From: Asterias rubens
Taxonomy: Eukaryota; Echinodermata; Asteroidea; Forcipulatida; Asteriidae
DNA: 64,000 bases
Direction: 5' to 3'
Assembly (NCBI RefSeq): GCF_902459465.1
Contig: NC_047066.1
Location: forward strand, 8,745,047 to 8,809,046
How positions within the stretch are numbered: the first letter of the stretch is position 1; every line of letters begins with the position of its first letter. The position numbers and the translations under genes were made by a program. Of this stretch, positions 46,816 to 58,566 are shown piece by piece. A model generated the notes under the pieces. It was not told where the DNA came from. It did no database searches and saw only the letters and a program-made list of their open reading frames with translations.

Positions 46816-47867
46816 TGGTCGTTAAATTCCAAGATTTATAAGAAATTATCTCAGTGTTAAACATCGCCATTAAACATCGCCTATATAAGTTCATGTTGTC
46901 TACCCTAATTGTTTACAAAATTCGAAACAGGTTTCTGATAACGGCGAATCCTTTAAAAATGTAGTTGATAATTAAAAATTGAACTAAAAATAAAGCTGCA
47001 TTATAGAACCCTATGCTTGCAAATCGAGTTGATTTCCTGTGTTGACTTCCTTATTAACGAGTTTTTCCCTAGTGGGAATAATTTATTATTGTATGTGTTA
47101 TTATAGATTAATTTCGAAAGAATAGTTCCCGCTGTGCGTGCTTTTTGTTAGCTTCCATAAAAAAAGCACTGGGCGATATACACGTAGATATGCGTACACG
47201 TTTGTGTTTGTTGGTGTACGAGTTTGGGGCACACTGGTTGACCAATTGGCGTACAGGCTGTCATACTACACCTATCCTGGGTAGAAGGTAGGATATCGGC
47301 AGAGAATGTTACTTTCATTCTTCCACTTTTGTGGATCAAGGAGACAAGTCCTGTACTAAATGTTATGTTTCCCTGACATCGTCAACAAACATGGGTGCAT
47401 TTGATTAGCTTCCCTGGGTCGACCCCGATGTGGCGTATTCTATTTTTTTTCCAGGACGAACGTGGGCACATAATTACCCCACGTCCGTCCTGGAAAAGTC
47501 GCCTATTTCGTTTTCCAGGACAAACGTGTGCAGATGTTTACCCACGCTCCACCTTGTATAAAAAACAGACACATCATCACGTGAGCCTTCCCGTGGTGAC
47601 GTCAGTGCACCTCGGACCAGCCCCAATAGCCCCGCTTGTGGGTATGTTCCATGTACGCGTTTCCAAAACAATGATGACCCCCTCCCCCTTCTTATAAAGC
47701 AACCCTATGGTGAGTCTCCATCTCGCTCCTTAACAAAGCATTCAGTGAAGCGAGACGTGCTACACCCTTCGAGGATCCGGGTTTGGGCTGTCTTCATTTG
47801 TAAACCTGCTTAGAAAACACCGAGGGGTTTTCTATACAGTTTGGTGTATGACAACACGATTAGACCC

Positions 47868-48258
47868 TTAAAGACCTAGACACGTGTGGTCATAATTGGC
47901 AGAGACCAATATTCTCACTTAGTGTATGCCAACATTATGCAAAAATAACACATGTGTGAAAATGTGGGCTCTATTGGTCATTGAAGTTGCATAAGAATAA
48001 TAAAAGAAAAAACACCATCGTTGCATTACGTTGTGTACTTTTATGTCACCACTAAAAGGTTTCAGCTAAAGTCTTTAAATTTATTATTTGAGTGAGAAAT
48101 TACCCCTCCCTTTCTCAAAAACCATGTTACTTCAGAGGGAGTTGTTTCACAATGTTTTGAATGCCTATTAACCGCTATCCATTACTCGTTACCAAGAAAG
48201 TTTTTATATCTTAAAAATTATTTTTTGAGTAATTAACAATAGTGTTCAGTGCCTTTAA
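47868..48258 (+). mobile_element. R1 element, diverged
   Basis: Upstream of gene F; ends GTTCAGTGCCTTTAA. Confidence 0.75.
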
Positions 48259-48479
48259 GTTAAGCCTTTCTTTCCTCATAATGGGTGACTGACCTTCTTC
48301 TTCCGGGTTGTCTGCCATCTTTGGACTGCGTCACATAAGATACAGACCGTGGAAGAGCTTTCACAAATCCATCCTCCAAAAGACTAGTTGGTCTTCAGAG
48401 AATCGCATGTTTACGACTGGGATATCTGTTGGTAACTTTCCAACCCCAAAGCAAGACATTTCTAAGACGCGTTTATACG

Positions 48480-48643
48480 ATGGGAGGTTTGATAGTGTAT
48501 GTTTTACCTCGTCGTTGTGTTTTGATGATGACGACACTGTTGTTGCTGAATACGATTGAACCACATACGGCTCAGCCTTCGGACATCTCGCCATTATTTC
48601 CCAGAGAGTTTGTCGATTTGATACGAGAAAAATTCTGCGAAGG
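48480..48643 (+). CDS. Gene F exon 1 (signal peptide)
   Basis: Reads MGGLIVYVLPRRC, then a hydrophobic MTTLLLLN core, and ends EKFCEG at donor gtaagt in phase 2. It does not share the MAWTAQ start of B-E. Confidence 0.75.
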
Positions 48644-48689
48644 GTAAGTGTTAAAGCACATAGCATATGGTAAGACATGTGCATGTGGT

Positions 48690-49229
48690 TTTAGAGGCAC
48701 TGCCGTCGATTTCACAAAACTCTTCCTAACTTAGGATGAAACTTATGACTTAGGACGAGTCCCAACCCTGCGCTGTAGCATGCAGACCTTAAGATTAATC
48801 CTAAGTTAGGACGAGTTACCCGTCCTAACTCGAGATAAGACGAGTCATAATTCTTTGTGAAATCGACGGCTGGACTTTAACTGTTAGCATAAAAACTTAC
48901 TTGGCATTACAAGCATTGGAGAGCTGTTGATAAAGCATTGTTAGAAACAGCTCCCTCTGAAGTAACGTAGTTTTTTAGAAAGAAGTTAATTTCCACTAAA
49001 ATGTTTGAATTTGATTTCGAGACCTTAGAATTAGACTTTGAAGCCCCGAAATCACGCACCTGAAGGGCAGGCACACAACTTCGTGTGACAAGAGTGTTTT
49101 TTTTTACCCATTATTATCTCGCAACTTCGACGACCAATTAAGCTCAATGTTTACGCAGGTTTGTTATTTTGTGCTTATGTTGAGATACACCAAGTGAGAA
49201 GACTGGTCTTTGACAATTCCAGTGCCTGA
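48690..49229 (-). mobile_element. R1 element interrupted by an R2 element, gene F intron 1
   Basis: The R1 start TTAGAGGCACTG is cut by R2 at about 48702-48871, then R1 resumes at GTTAGCATAAAAACTTAC. Confidence 0.75.
48702..48871. mobile_element. R2 element, complete (nested in R1)
   Basis: Terminal inverted repeats GCCGTCGATTTCACAAA and TTTGTGAAATCGACGGC flank a body of TCCTAACTTAGGA-type motifs. Confidence 0.85.
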
Positions 49230-49419
49230 ACTCTTTACAAGAAATATTTTATTTCCAGTTATCTTGACTAGCCTTCTTCACCTTTTCATCCTTTACCTTT
49301 TCGAGTGTTATCCCCACAATGGGATACACTAATTAAAGCTGACAACAACCAATCTCTCTTATACAAACTTTGTTTAAACGTCTATGATTTATGACTTCTA
49401 CAAATACTAGCCAGTGTAA

Positions 49420-49510
49420 AATCATCGGTTAGCTTGGGTAGGCTTCGAACCCACAACATTGTGATTGCAAGTCGTTAATAACTTCAGCACGGTAACCGTA
49501 GGTGACAACG
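49420..49510 (-). repeat. tRNA-like repeat fragment
   Basis: A GGCTTCGAACCCAC box-B-like block in gene F intron 1. The stems do not close well, so it is not called as a tRNA gene. Confidence 0.35.
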
Positions 49511-50149
49511 TGCCCCTGGTGCTGACATTATGGTTTGGGTCGATAGCCCAAATTTAAATCAATTCGATTCAAAGTATCATTTATTACAACATTGACATGC
49601 ATTTTTGTATTTGGAGGATACAATGATAAATCATGTTCCGAAAAAGTAGGGCTTGTCATAGAACAGCCTTCAGGACAGCAAAACCTGAAGTACTGACAAC
49701 AAACAACAACTAGACATGGGTTGACCAAACAATGTGTATACATGTACTCGGTTAAACAAAGTAATAATAATTGAAATATGAATAGTAAATCAAGAAACAA
49801 TAAAACGCTGTGAAACAAAAACCTCTGTAAGAAAAAGAACACGGTTAAGTTTAGCCCCAATTTGAAGTGTCAACCCGGCCGATGTTTTGAATCGGGCCCT
49901 TTTTATGCAAGTCGCCAGACACACAAGGCCTGAAGGCAATTTCAAGGAGTGGGCTACAATTATTTTTTTCAAGCGGCCGTTGCCACCTACTCTAAGAGCT
50001 GAAACAGGGTTACCCCTTTTACAGTCCATACAGATGTAAGCTTGGGTATCATCAGTCCGAAGCCTGGCCGGTAGAGCAGACAGCACTACCTCCCCCTTAA
50101 GTAACTAATCTTAATAATGTTCTCAATCTTCTCCTTTGTTATTTTACAG

Positions 50150-50256
50150 TTGCCCAACCAACGGGGCCCCGTGCATAAGCGGCCTGCAACCAACTCTCTG
50201 CCAACATGCATGTTAAAATGAAGGTTGCCTAGACGAGCAGTGTCCACATATCGACG
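50150..50256 (+). pseudogene. Gene F exon 2 with TAA stop
   Basis: The acceptor is attttacag and the length is 107 nt, the same as B exon 2. Cys pattern C-x6-C-x8-C-x3-C-stop-x3-C-x4-C. The final Cys is followed by Pro instead of Trp. Donor gtacgg is in phase 1. Confidence 0.7.
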
Positions 50257-50977
50257 GTACGGTACCTCGGCAAAAAAAAACATACTCAGACTAAAATGTT
50301 TCCAAAAAGGTTGAGGTTGAACTTATCTCACATACCTGATACTTTAACGGGGGCAAAGAAGGCGATTGCCTACATGCCCCCTGGTGATTGCCTTTGTGCC
50401 CTTGAGTGCTCAAGTAACAATTTCCCCTTCGGGTGCCCAGTGCACCTTGGAGAAATGCCTCGGTGCACTTAAAAAAAGAAGAAGCAGCAGGCTTGATCTT
50501 TATCTATAAGCACTTACTTAGTCATGATCTTTAATCATCTTTGAATCATAACTTTCAGTTCTTATCAGAGCTGAAACCACAATAACTGGAGTAAGTTGTC
50601 CATTATATCCCTAACTTTGATAATGTATTTTTTTTAGTATATTGTAAGATACTTGCGTAACAAAATATTGTACGAAAGCGTTATGATAAAAGTTTGCTTC
50701 TATTTTGATGTATTTTGTAAACATATTTGACGTTGCCATGTGCAATTAAGTTGTAAACTTTGATAATGCTTTAATAAACTATTTATGAATTGAATTGAAT
50801 TCAGATGAATTGAATTGCATTTTGGATCTATGCTTGGTCTTCTCGTAGCGATTATGTTAAACAGTGAATGAGTAAGACACTACTGAAAATCACTAAAAGG
50901 CCACGAGTAGAACCATTTTACAAGACAATCAAGTTACCAATAGTAGCATTGTAATTTATGTCCCTTCGTCTTCACAG

Positions 50978-51179
50978 ATTGGTCTATGGAATCAAACATC
51001 TCGTGTACATATTTCCAAGAAACCCTTTGCATCTTTGAAGACGCAGTCATCTGCCAAGACGCAGAGGATAAAGGCGTCTGTGTTTTTAAAAAGTTGGATG
51101 AATACGGAAATGTATCCTTCTGCAAATGTAAAAGCCAACCAGGGGCAGAGGATGATTACCTGCAGCTCTGGACAAATAG
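50978..51179 (+). CDS. Gene F exon 3 (Cys module 2)
   Basis: The acceptor is cttcacag and the donor gtaaag. Six Cys with CIFEDAVIC in place of the CGY core and a closing CKC, then an acidic 20-residue extension absent from the paralogues. Confidence 0.78.
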
Positions 51180-52279
51180 GTAAAGATAAACTCTTGGTGG
51201 CAGTAGACAGGGGCGGGGGGGGGGTTGTTCAGAGCTGTATATCGAAAGAGTATATCCAGAGAGTTGCGACCTTTAATCTCCAGTAATATACTAGAGATCA
51301 ATGGCTACAAAAACGTGCGATTAGAAGCCATTTTAGGAGATGTATATCGAGAGAGTTGCGATCTTCGATCTCCATCAATATACTAGAGATCAATGGCTGC
51401 AAAAACGTGCGATTAGAAGCCATTTTTAGTTCTAAACAATGCATGTGCGCATATAGGGTGCCAGACTAGACTGCACAATGGGCTGTGCTGCAGTTGGACA
51501 GAAAGTGGCGTTCATCAACCAAGTGACCGGATACAATTTGTTTCACCATTTGTTAACTCTCTTAATACACAGCTCTGAGAAATAGTTGTTATTTTTATTA
51601 CAAATCCAACATCACAATTATTCAATCAGGGGATGAATAGAAAGTGGAATGAATTTGTTCGTAGTTTTATATGATGTGAGGTAAACTCCACATTGAGAAA
51701 AACCACGTATCTTCAGAAAAAAACTAATAAAACCGGGGTCCGGTCCGCAGAGGTAACAAGGCTTGGTAAAGAAACCTCTAAGCCACACTTATATCTTGTA
51801 TGTTTTGCTCTAACGCATATTAACTATTTCTGGTGATGAAACCAAGCGACCATCAATGTAAACCATAGAACTGACGATTTGTATGTAGGGAACGGGGAAG
51901 ACATAATTCCGTTTTAAATGTGTGAGAAGAACACAAAAATGTCACGGCGTTATTTGATAACAACTACATTGACGTGATCTCTCTTAATGAAAAAGAACTT
52001 AAAATAACACTCGTTTTGTCCCCACCACTCTTGCAAAGAGCCATATAGCGGACAACTCTTTAAAGAGAAAACGGGTACATGTACTTTCATCACGATTTAG
52101 AGTGAAGTTCGTCTAATTTCACTATAAATTGCAATTGGCTTTCACTCTCAAAGGAGCAAAACTGACACCCCTTTGTGGATACTAATTTTTTGTGCATAGT
52201 AAACTTTGATATTATTTATTTTTTATCTCTTAAAATTTGGTCACTTAACTTGTTTTTTTCCCCTATCACTCGACATCAG

Positions 52280-52528
52280 TTGCAATGAAGATGAAGACAG
52301 ACAGCCGTATGGAGGTGACAACCAAATTACTGAGCCTCCAAGCGATGGAAAACCAACTCGTCCAACGATCAAAGTACCACCGATGGATTCAAGTGGCGGG
52401 AAGATCAACATTGCAGTCCCTATTCTTTGTTCTCTGTTGGCCGTTGTGGTTGTCGTGCTTCTGGTGTTAGGTGTGAAGCTATGCAGGCAGAGAAGTGGAA
52501 ACCCGGCTCTCTTGAACAAAAAAACTCC
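52280..52528 (+). CDS. Gene F exon 4 (short stalk and membrane helix)
   Basis: The acceptor is cgacatcag and the donor gtaagt. Begins CNEDEDRQPYGG; the short stalk has no five-residue repeats; one helix, then KLCRQRS. An R1 repeat starts about 11 bp after the donor. Confidence 0.78.
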
Positions 52529-52539
52529 GTAAGTTTTAG

Positions 52540-52918
52540 TTAAAGGCAGTGGACACTATTGGTAATTGTCAAAGACTATCCTTCACAGTTGGTGTATCTC
52601 AACATATGCATAAAATAACAAACCTGTGAAAATTTGAGCTCAATCGGTCATCGAACTTGCGAGACAATAATGAAAGAAAAAAACACCCATGTCACACGAA
52701 GTTGTGTGCGTTTAGATGGTTGATTTCGAGACCTCAATTTCTAAATCTGAGTCAAATTCGTGGAAACTTACTTCTTTCTCGAAAACTATGGCACTTCAGA
52801 GGGAGCCGTTTCTCACAACATTTTATACCATCAACCTCTCCCCATTACTTGTCACCAAGAAAGGTTTTATGTTAATAATTATTTTGAGTAATTACCAACA
52901 GTGTCCACTGCCTTTAAC
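52540..52918 (+). mobile_element. R1 element, full length, in gene F intron 4
   Basis: Begins 11 bp after the exon 4 donor, with near-perfect terminal repeats (TTAAAGGCAGTGGACACT and GTCCACTGCCTTTAA). Confidence 0.88.
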
Positions 52919-53689
52919 GACTTTATTTAAAACTCGAGCTCTCAACCTTGACGTAATATGGGTGATTACGTAACGGAGATTTTCGCGAATCTCTCGAAAA
53001 GCGCTGGATAAGAGTATTCGAAATGAACAATTTTTTTTCCACAATTAAAATCTATTTATATTCATATGACTCGATTTCCTGATTGATTGAAAACATTTTA
53101 AATGAACTTCAGCAAAGTTCACGACTTGACATTTTCGTTCTAGCATCGTCTATTGGTGGTTTTAAAAACATGTATACACAAATTAATTTGAAAGTTTATT
53201 TTAATCCTCTTTGTGTTTTAACATCTCTAATAATCTTTTTACTCTGACTGCACGTACATTTTTAAGTAATGTTTTTCTTTATTGTAATTTTGAAAACACA
53301 GGACTTATAATAAAGATCTTGAAAACAGGTTAAATTAACGGCCAATTTAACCCCACAAAATTGAATAGATGTTAAATTGGCATCGGGGATAAAGAAAAAA
53401 TTAACTTAGGTTTTACCCATATAAAACAGATGTGTGTTAGTACTGTATACTCTTTCGTGAACAAATTCGGAATCTCAAGTTCATCAGCCATGTACATTTT
53501 TTCATGTTTAACATGTATGATGTGTACTGTTTATCGCATAAGCTAAAGTTGTGTTTTTCTTTCTTTATCTATCTGTTACTAAAACGCTCAATCCATGTTC
53601 TTGTTAAAGAAAAGCAGAAAGGTATATTTATATGTAGAGATGCGGCACTTTGAGTAGATTGTATCACTCCAAATCGTTATGTGGAGTCA

Positions 53690-54110
53690 CCTGGAAATAT
53701 AATTTGTTTTTTCTTCAAACATTAGAGTATATGTTAATGAACAATAAAATAATTGTTTGAGTAATTGTTTGGAACGATTTATATGTTTAAAAAATAGATA
53801 GAGTTGTTTGGGGGGTGACTCCGCCTACCCCTTTTGTGACTTTACCTCGATCGAACATTGAACACACGTACGTGCAAGTACATGCAAGTCCTACACTTTG
53901 AGCCGCCGTGCTTCAAATATCGCGCCTCGATTGACGTCACGAAAAGCGTCCTCTCGGGTCGGGCCTACTTTTAAATTTGTTAATAAAATGGAAACTAATT
54001 TTTTAGAACTTTAGTTAACTGTTTATTCATATTCTACTCATCAAAACACATATTTTAGTGACAAAAGCTTTATCTTGACAAAATACCACTTCCAGGTGAC
54101 TTTAAGCCTG
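53690..54110. mobile_element. Possible inverted-repeat element, gene F intron 4
   Basis: GTCACCTGGAA at the left and TTCCAGGTGAC at the right are inverted. The interior has a GC-rich patch. Confidence 0.5.
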
Positions 54111-54148
54111 ATTAATTAATTATTTATTTGTATTTTGTGTGTGTGCAG

Positions 54149-54192
54149 GAATGGAACAAACAACTCAACAAGTGTAGCACTTGAACCAAATA
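54149..54192 (+). CDS. Gene F exon 5 (linker)
   Basis: A 44-nt exon reading NGTNNSTSVALEPN between gtgtgcag and gtaagt. Confidence 0.72.
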
Positions 54193-54218
54193 GTAAGTTG
54201 TTGCAGAAACCACAATAG

Positions 54219-54389
54219 ACCTTATGCATTGACGTCATCCAGCCGCCATCTTAGAGGAAAAACGGTGACGAAACAATCGAGACGCACAGATTTGTACGCG
54301 CGGCGCATAGTATTGGCCAATGAAAAACCTCCTTTTGACATCTAGGTGAGGGCGCCCTACTGAAATGACGTCATGTGCATAAGGTCTAT
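54219..54389. mobile_element. Short inverted-repeat element with TGACGTCA ends
   Basis: ATAGACCTTATGCATTGACG at the left pairs with CGTCATGTGCATAAGGTCTA at the right. Each terminal repeat contains a GACGTCA core. Confidence 0.85.
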
Positions 54390-54395
54390 AGCTCC

Positions 54396-54625
54396 TTAAA
54401 GGCACCGGACACTAGTGGTTATTGTCAAAGACCAGTCTTCTCACTTGGTGTATCTCAACATAATATGCACAGAAATTTGAACTCAATTGGTCGTCGAAGT
54501 GGCGAGATAATAATGTGTAAAAAAAAAAAAAAAAAAAACCCATTGTCACACGAAGTTGTGTGCTTTCAGATGCTTGATTTCGATACCCAAAATCTAGTTT
54601 TGAGGTCTCGAAATCAAATGTTGAG
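54396..54625 (+). mobile_element. R1 element, 3' truncated, gene F intron 5
   Basis: TTAAAGGCACCGGACACT start; similarity is lost after the internal GAGGTCTCGAAATCAAA. Confidence 0.75.
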
Positions 54626-54726
54626 TGTTTACACTAACATTTTTACAAATACATGTATATCACTTCGGACAAGATGGTGAAACCTGTTTTAATTTCTCTT
54701 TACGTCAATATTGATACCCTCTACAG

Positions 54727-55613
54727 TATTCAAACGAGCATCTCAGGCTTTACCTCCGGTACCTAGCGAGTATCCACAGTCGTGCACGGACGACCACACG
54801 TATTACTCGTTAGATCATGACGTCAAAGATGAGGGGAACTCCCGCTACGTGGTCCACGAGAAAAATAGTGCGCCATCTCAGCCCGACAAAGTCGTAAGTA
54901 CGGAGGATGCCGACCATGAGTATTCGGTGCTAGAGAAAACACAAAGTATTGAGAACATAGGAGTGAGCGACCCAGATTACACAACCTCTACAGCTGAATC
55001 GTTAATAGAGGCTCCTGTTGAAGCGGAAAGCGACCGTTCCCCAGTGCTGATGATGACTGAGGAGAGCGATACTCCACTCAAGCGGTCTGGATATGAGGTT
55101 GCCGTGGTTGCGCCACCGAAGGAAAACATTCGTTCTCCGGTGAACAAGCCTGCAGAGAGCGAGACCAATACCGTTCAATCTGGATTCGAGGTTGCCGTCG
55201 TTGCATCTTCAAAGGAAAACACTCGTTCTCCGTTGGATAGGCCTGCAGTGAGCGAGACCATTAATGTTCAATCTGGATACGAGGTTGCGGTCGTTGCACC
55301 TCCAAAAGTAAACAGTCGTTCTCCGGTGCACAAGCCGGCAGAGAACGAGACCGCTAGTGTTCAATCTGGATACGAGGTTGCGGTCGTTGCATCTTCAAAA
55401 GAAAACATTCGTTCTCCGGTGCACAAGCCTGCAGAGAGTGAGACCTCTAATGATCAATCTGGATACGAGGTTGCTGTCGTTGCAACTCCACCTGCCGACC
55501 CAAGCGACTCTGCCCTCTACGACCACTTCGACAGATCGACAAGCCGGCTGTCGAGTGTGGGCGACCCTCCTGATCAAGAGAACAGCGACTACCAACATCT
55601 AGTGAAGGTTTAA
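54727..55613 (+). CDS. Gene F exon 6 (cytoplasmic tail)
   Basis: The acceptor is cctctacag. The tail starts FKRASQALPPVP, has TYYSLDH and RYVVHEKN as in the paralogues, then 31-residue repeats, and ends YDHF-x20-YQHLVKV. Confidence 0.82.
55083..55490 (+). repeat. 93-bp coding tandem repeats in the gene F tail
   Basis: Units start near 55083, 55176, 55269, 55362 and 55455 (the last partial). Each has SG[YF]EVAVVA and a RSPV-KPA-SET half. The second copy has Phe in place of the core Tyr. Confidence 0.9.
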
Positions 55614-55696
55614 AAGTAAAAGTGGTCTCCAAATCTTGATCTTTTAAAACTTTAAATCGCCCATGTTTCATTGTATTCAAACTGCAGTCTCAACAC

Positions 55697-55878
55697 AGGG
55701 CCCATCCCCAACTGCATAGAGCTGCTCAAGCACAACATATTGCTTATCAATTTTCTGCTAAGCAGAAATGAGCAGGCTACCAGTCCTACTTGTGACATGG
55801 TAGTTTGGTTGATAACCTTATTCCTGAGAGTGTATTTTGTTTATTTTTGTTCTTAGCAGCTCTGTGAAACCGGGCCCA
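55697..55878. mobile_element. GGGCCCA inverted-repeat element downstream of gene F
   Basis: Ends GGGCCCATCCCCAACTGCAT and AGCTCTGTGAAACCGGGCCC. Same family as 37180-37405 and related to the duplicated unit after gene C. Confidence 0.65.
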
Positions 55879-57382
55879 GGTTCACTAGGCTCACCCATAT
55901 AACTTGTTACATGATTGTATACATCGTTCCACACGCCAGTAGGATCGTAAGTCAGTCATTACCAACATTGAATATAAACCATGGTGTGGTTCTGATATGA
56001 ACCATAGAGGGAGCCCTTTACATACACAACTCTGTGTACAGTCAACATGTGGACGCTCCTCTTTTTTATATGTACAAAGGCAAAATCGTATTTGTTAATA
56101 ATGTAAATAACACTGTGTGGACGTGTATATTAGTCCACAGAGTTTTCCCAAGTCCTCAAGTTATGTGGACCTCTTTATAGTTCTCAGGTCCACACTTCGC
56201 ATGTAGCATTTAAACACACGCACACGCGGTGGCCCACCAAGGGTTTCGAACCCTTAGGGGTGAGTTACGTATTTCTCTAATACAATATAACTGCTGCATA
56301 TTGTGTTATACGATGGATCAGTACCATTTTCTTAACAGCAATAAAATGGTTCTAGGCCATGTCACGTAGTTGTGTACGCCTTTCATAAGATATAAATATG
56401 ATATAACAACCCTCTTAAAGTGGTATTCAACATCAAACCTTGATGGTCCAAAGGTACCTACTATTGTTGTTGTTCATACAACTTCTTGCATTTTTGCAAA
56501 CTTTTGTTTGTTAGTAATTGTTCACAAATTATTTAATCCAGAAGTAGTTGTCAAAAATCATGTTAGTTGAATCTCATACACGTACATGCACGAGCTGTAA
56601 TATAAGACATGTAATACCAAAAATAAAATAAATAAATAAAATTGTTCAATTTCAGAAAGCTGACGTAGTTTGCTTCACAATATTTGTATTGTTTATGGTC
56701 TTTGTTTAGAGACTATGCACAATACTTGTATTGTTCATGGCCTTTGTCAAGAGACTATATGCACATTGCATGACCAAAGTATTGACAAAAACTGCACCTG
56801 CGTGTGGGCATGGTCTTGTCTGGGTGTACATGCAAACCATTATTTACACTTGGTATAAGAATAATGCAAGGACCGCTAAGCAATCATTATGTACGTACAT
56901 CCATTGACGTAGGCACCGACCTTGGGGCGTAGGCATTCACGAATGTCACTGAAGCATGCCCAGCAACCCAAACGAAGGGCGTTTAGGTCCATGCAACTTT
57001 GAAGGTTGAAGACAATCAACCTTTAAAAGGTGTGATTTTTCCCAAATGTGGTATAGCTTGTTAATCCGACTGACTTACTTTAAAAAATGAAAGAGTTGAA
57101 GTTAAAGTTTAGTACCTATCGGTTGGAGGTGCCATCTTAACTGCTCAGAGAAATAAATAAATTAAATCTGAGTACAAGGGAAATAGAGCTTTATCACGCT
57201 GTCACCATTTAGGCTATGTTCTCTGTTTCCATAACAGTATTGAATTCTAACATTAATTGCTCAAACAGGGCATCAGACTATTATTAAGATGGCCTCACCG
57301 TAATATAGCACTATAGAGGCCTCGTTGGAGTTTAAAAGAGATCAGTGTTTACTAAGATTATGAAACAGTTCATTTCCATTAT

Positions 57383-57961
57383 AAAAGGCACCGGATACTT
57401 AAAGTATTGTCTAAGACCATTTTTGTCACTTCGTGTTTATCCCAACACAATTTGTAATGCAAAAAATAACAAATCTGTGAAGATGTTGACTTAATTTTTC
57501 ATTAAAGTTGCAAGAGAATAATATACATATAATAAGAAAAAAAAAAACCCACTATTGCACAAATTCGTTTCTTTTCACCTGCCTACTAAAAGGCTTCAGG
57601 CCTGAAGTCTTTTTAATATTTTGAGTGAGAATTTACCCCTCTCACAAAAACTTCTTTACTGCAGAGGGAGCTGTTTTCTCACAATGTTTTATAATATCAA
57701 CAGTTCCCTAAATAGTCGTTACCAAGTAAGTTTGTATGCAGTCAATTATTTTGTGTAATTACAAAAAGTGCCCAGGGATGGATTTCACAAAGATAGTCCT
57801 AACTTAGGACTAGTCCTAGGCAATGCTAAGAGATAGGACCAGTCCTACGTTAGGATGAGTTACTGGTCCTAACTTAGGACCAGTCATATCTCTTAGCATT
57901 GCTTAGGACTAGTCCTAAGTTAGGACTACCTTTGTGAAATCGACCCCAGTGTCTTTAAAGT
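57383..57961 (+). mobile_element. R1 element with a hairpin insert in its right end
   Basis: R1 runs to about 57776, a 173-bp hairpin follows, then a final AGTGTCTTTAA. Confidence 0.72.
57777..57949. mobile_element. R2-like hairpin element (nested in R1)
   Basis: The ends GGATTTCACAAAGATAGTCC and GGACTACCTTTGTGAAATC pair, and the interior is almost fully self-complementary (CTTAGGACTAGTCCTAAG motifs). Confidence 0.8.
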
Positions 57962-58185
57962 CTAAGTTTTAATCGGATATCCCTAAAGCAGTCAGTGAAA
58001 GGCTCACATATAAAGTCACATAGAAGAATTTAACTATTCCTTTTCGTCACGAGCTTAAAAAATTACACAAATTTAGCCATGTATTAATTTTTTAATCGTG
58101 TACTTCTAGTGTTCTGTATATCTTCCTGTAATTCGACGATTGGTCGCCATGGGAAATTAGCTTTTAAAGAATAAACTATGTAGTA

Positions 58186-58566
58186 TTAAAGGCAGTGGAC
58201 ACTATTGGTAATTGCTCAAAATAATTATAAGCATACAACCTTTCTTGGTGACGAGTAATGGGGCGAGGATGATGGTATAAAACATTGTGAGAAACGGCTC
58301 TCTTTGAAGTGCCATAGTTTTCGAGAAAGTAATTTTCCACGAATTTGATTTCGAGACCTCAGATTTAGAACTTGAGGTCTCGAAATCAACCATCTAAACG
58401 CACACAGCTTCGTGTGACAAGGGTGTTTTTCTTTCATTATTATCTCGCAACTTCGAAGACCGATTGAGCTCAAATTTTCACAGGTTTGTTTTTTATGCAT
58501 ATGTTGAGATACACCAACTGTGAAGGCTAGTCTTTGACAATTACCAATAGTGTCCACTGCCTTTAA
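58186..58566 (-). mobile_element. R1 element, full length
   Basis: One of the cleanest copies; terminal repeats of about 28 bp (TTAAAGGCAGTGGACACTAT and its reverse complement). Confidence 0.9.

Larger units (their letters stand above)
42927..48479. other. Gene E-gene F spacer
   Basis: R1 at 43032 and 47868, an inverted-repeat element at 43670, a LINE relic at 44020, the 43-bp satellite at 44761, a MITE at 45030, R2 at 45932 and a foldback element at 46325. No family exon was found. Confidence 0.6.
48480..55613 (+). pseudogene. Gene F: family receptor with an in-frame stop in exon 2
   Basis: The exons are 48480-48643, 50150-50256, 50978-51179, 52280-52528, 54149-54192 and 54727-55613. They total 1653 nt, divisible by three with all family phases kept. 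Exon 2 holds TAA at 50214-50216 (codon 77), between the fourth and fifth Cys of the usual pattern, so as read the gene gives only a secreted peptide of 76 residues. Downstream exons stay open, including a 31-residue-repeat tail, which argues for a recent stop, an assembly or sequencing error, or an alternative splice. A weak donor at T-gttaaa just before the stop would keep phase 1. The signal peptide ends near EPHTA. Module 2 is longer than in the paralogues. The stalk is short and Pro-rich, without Thr repeats. The helix lies around AVPILCSLLAVVVVVLLVLG. Confidence 0.68.
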
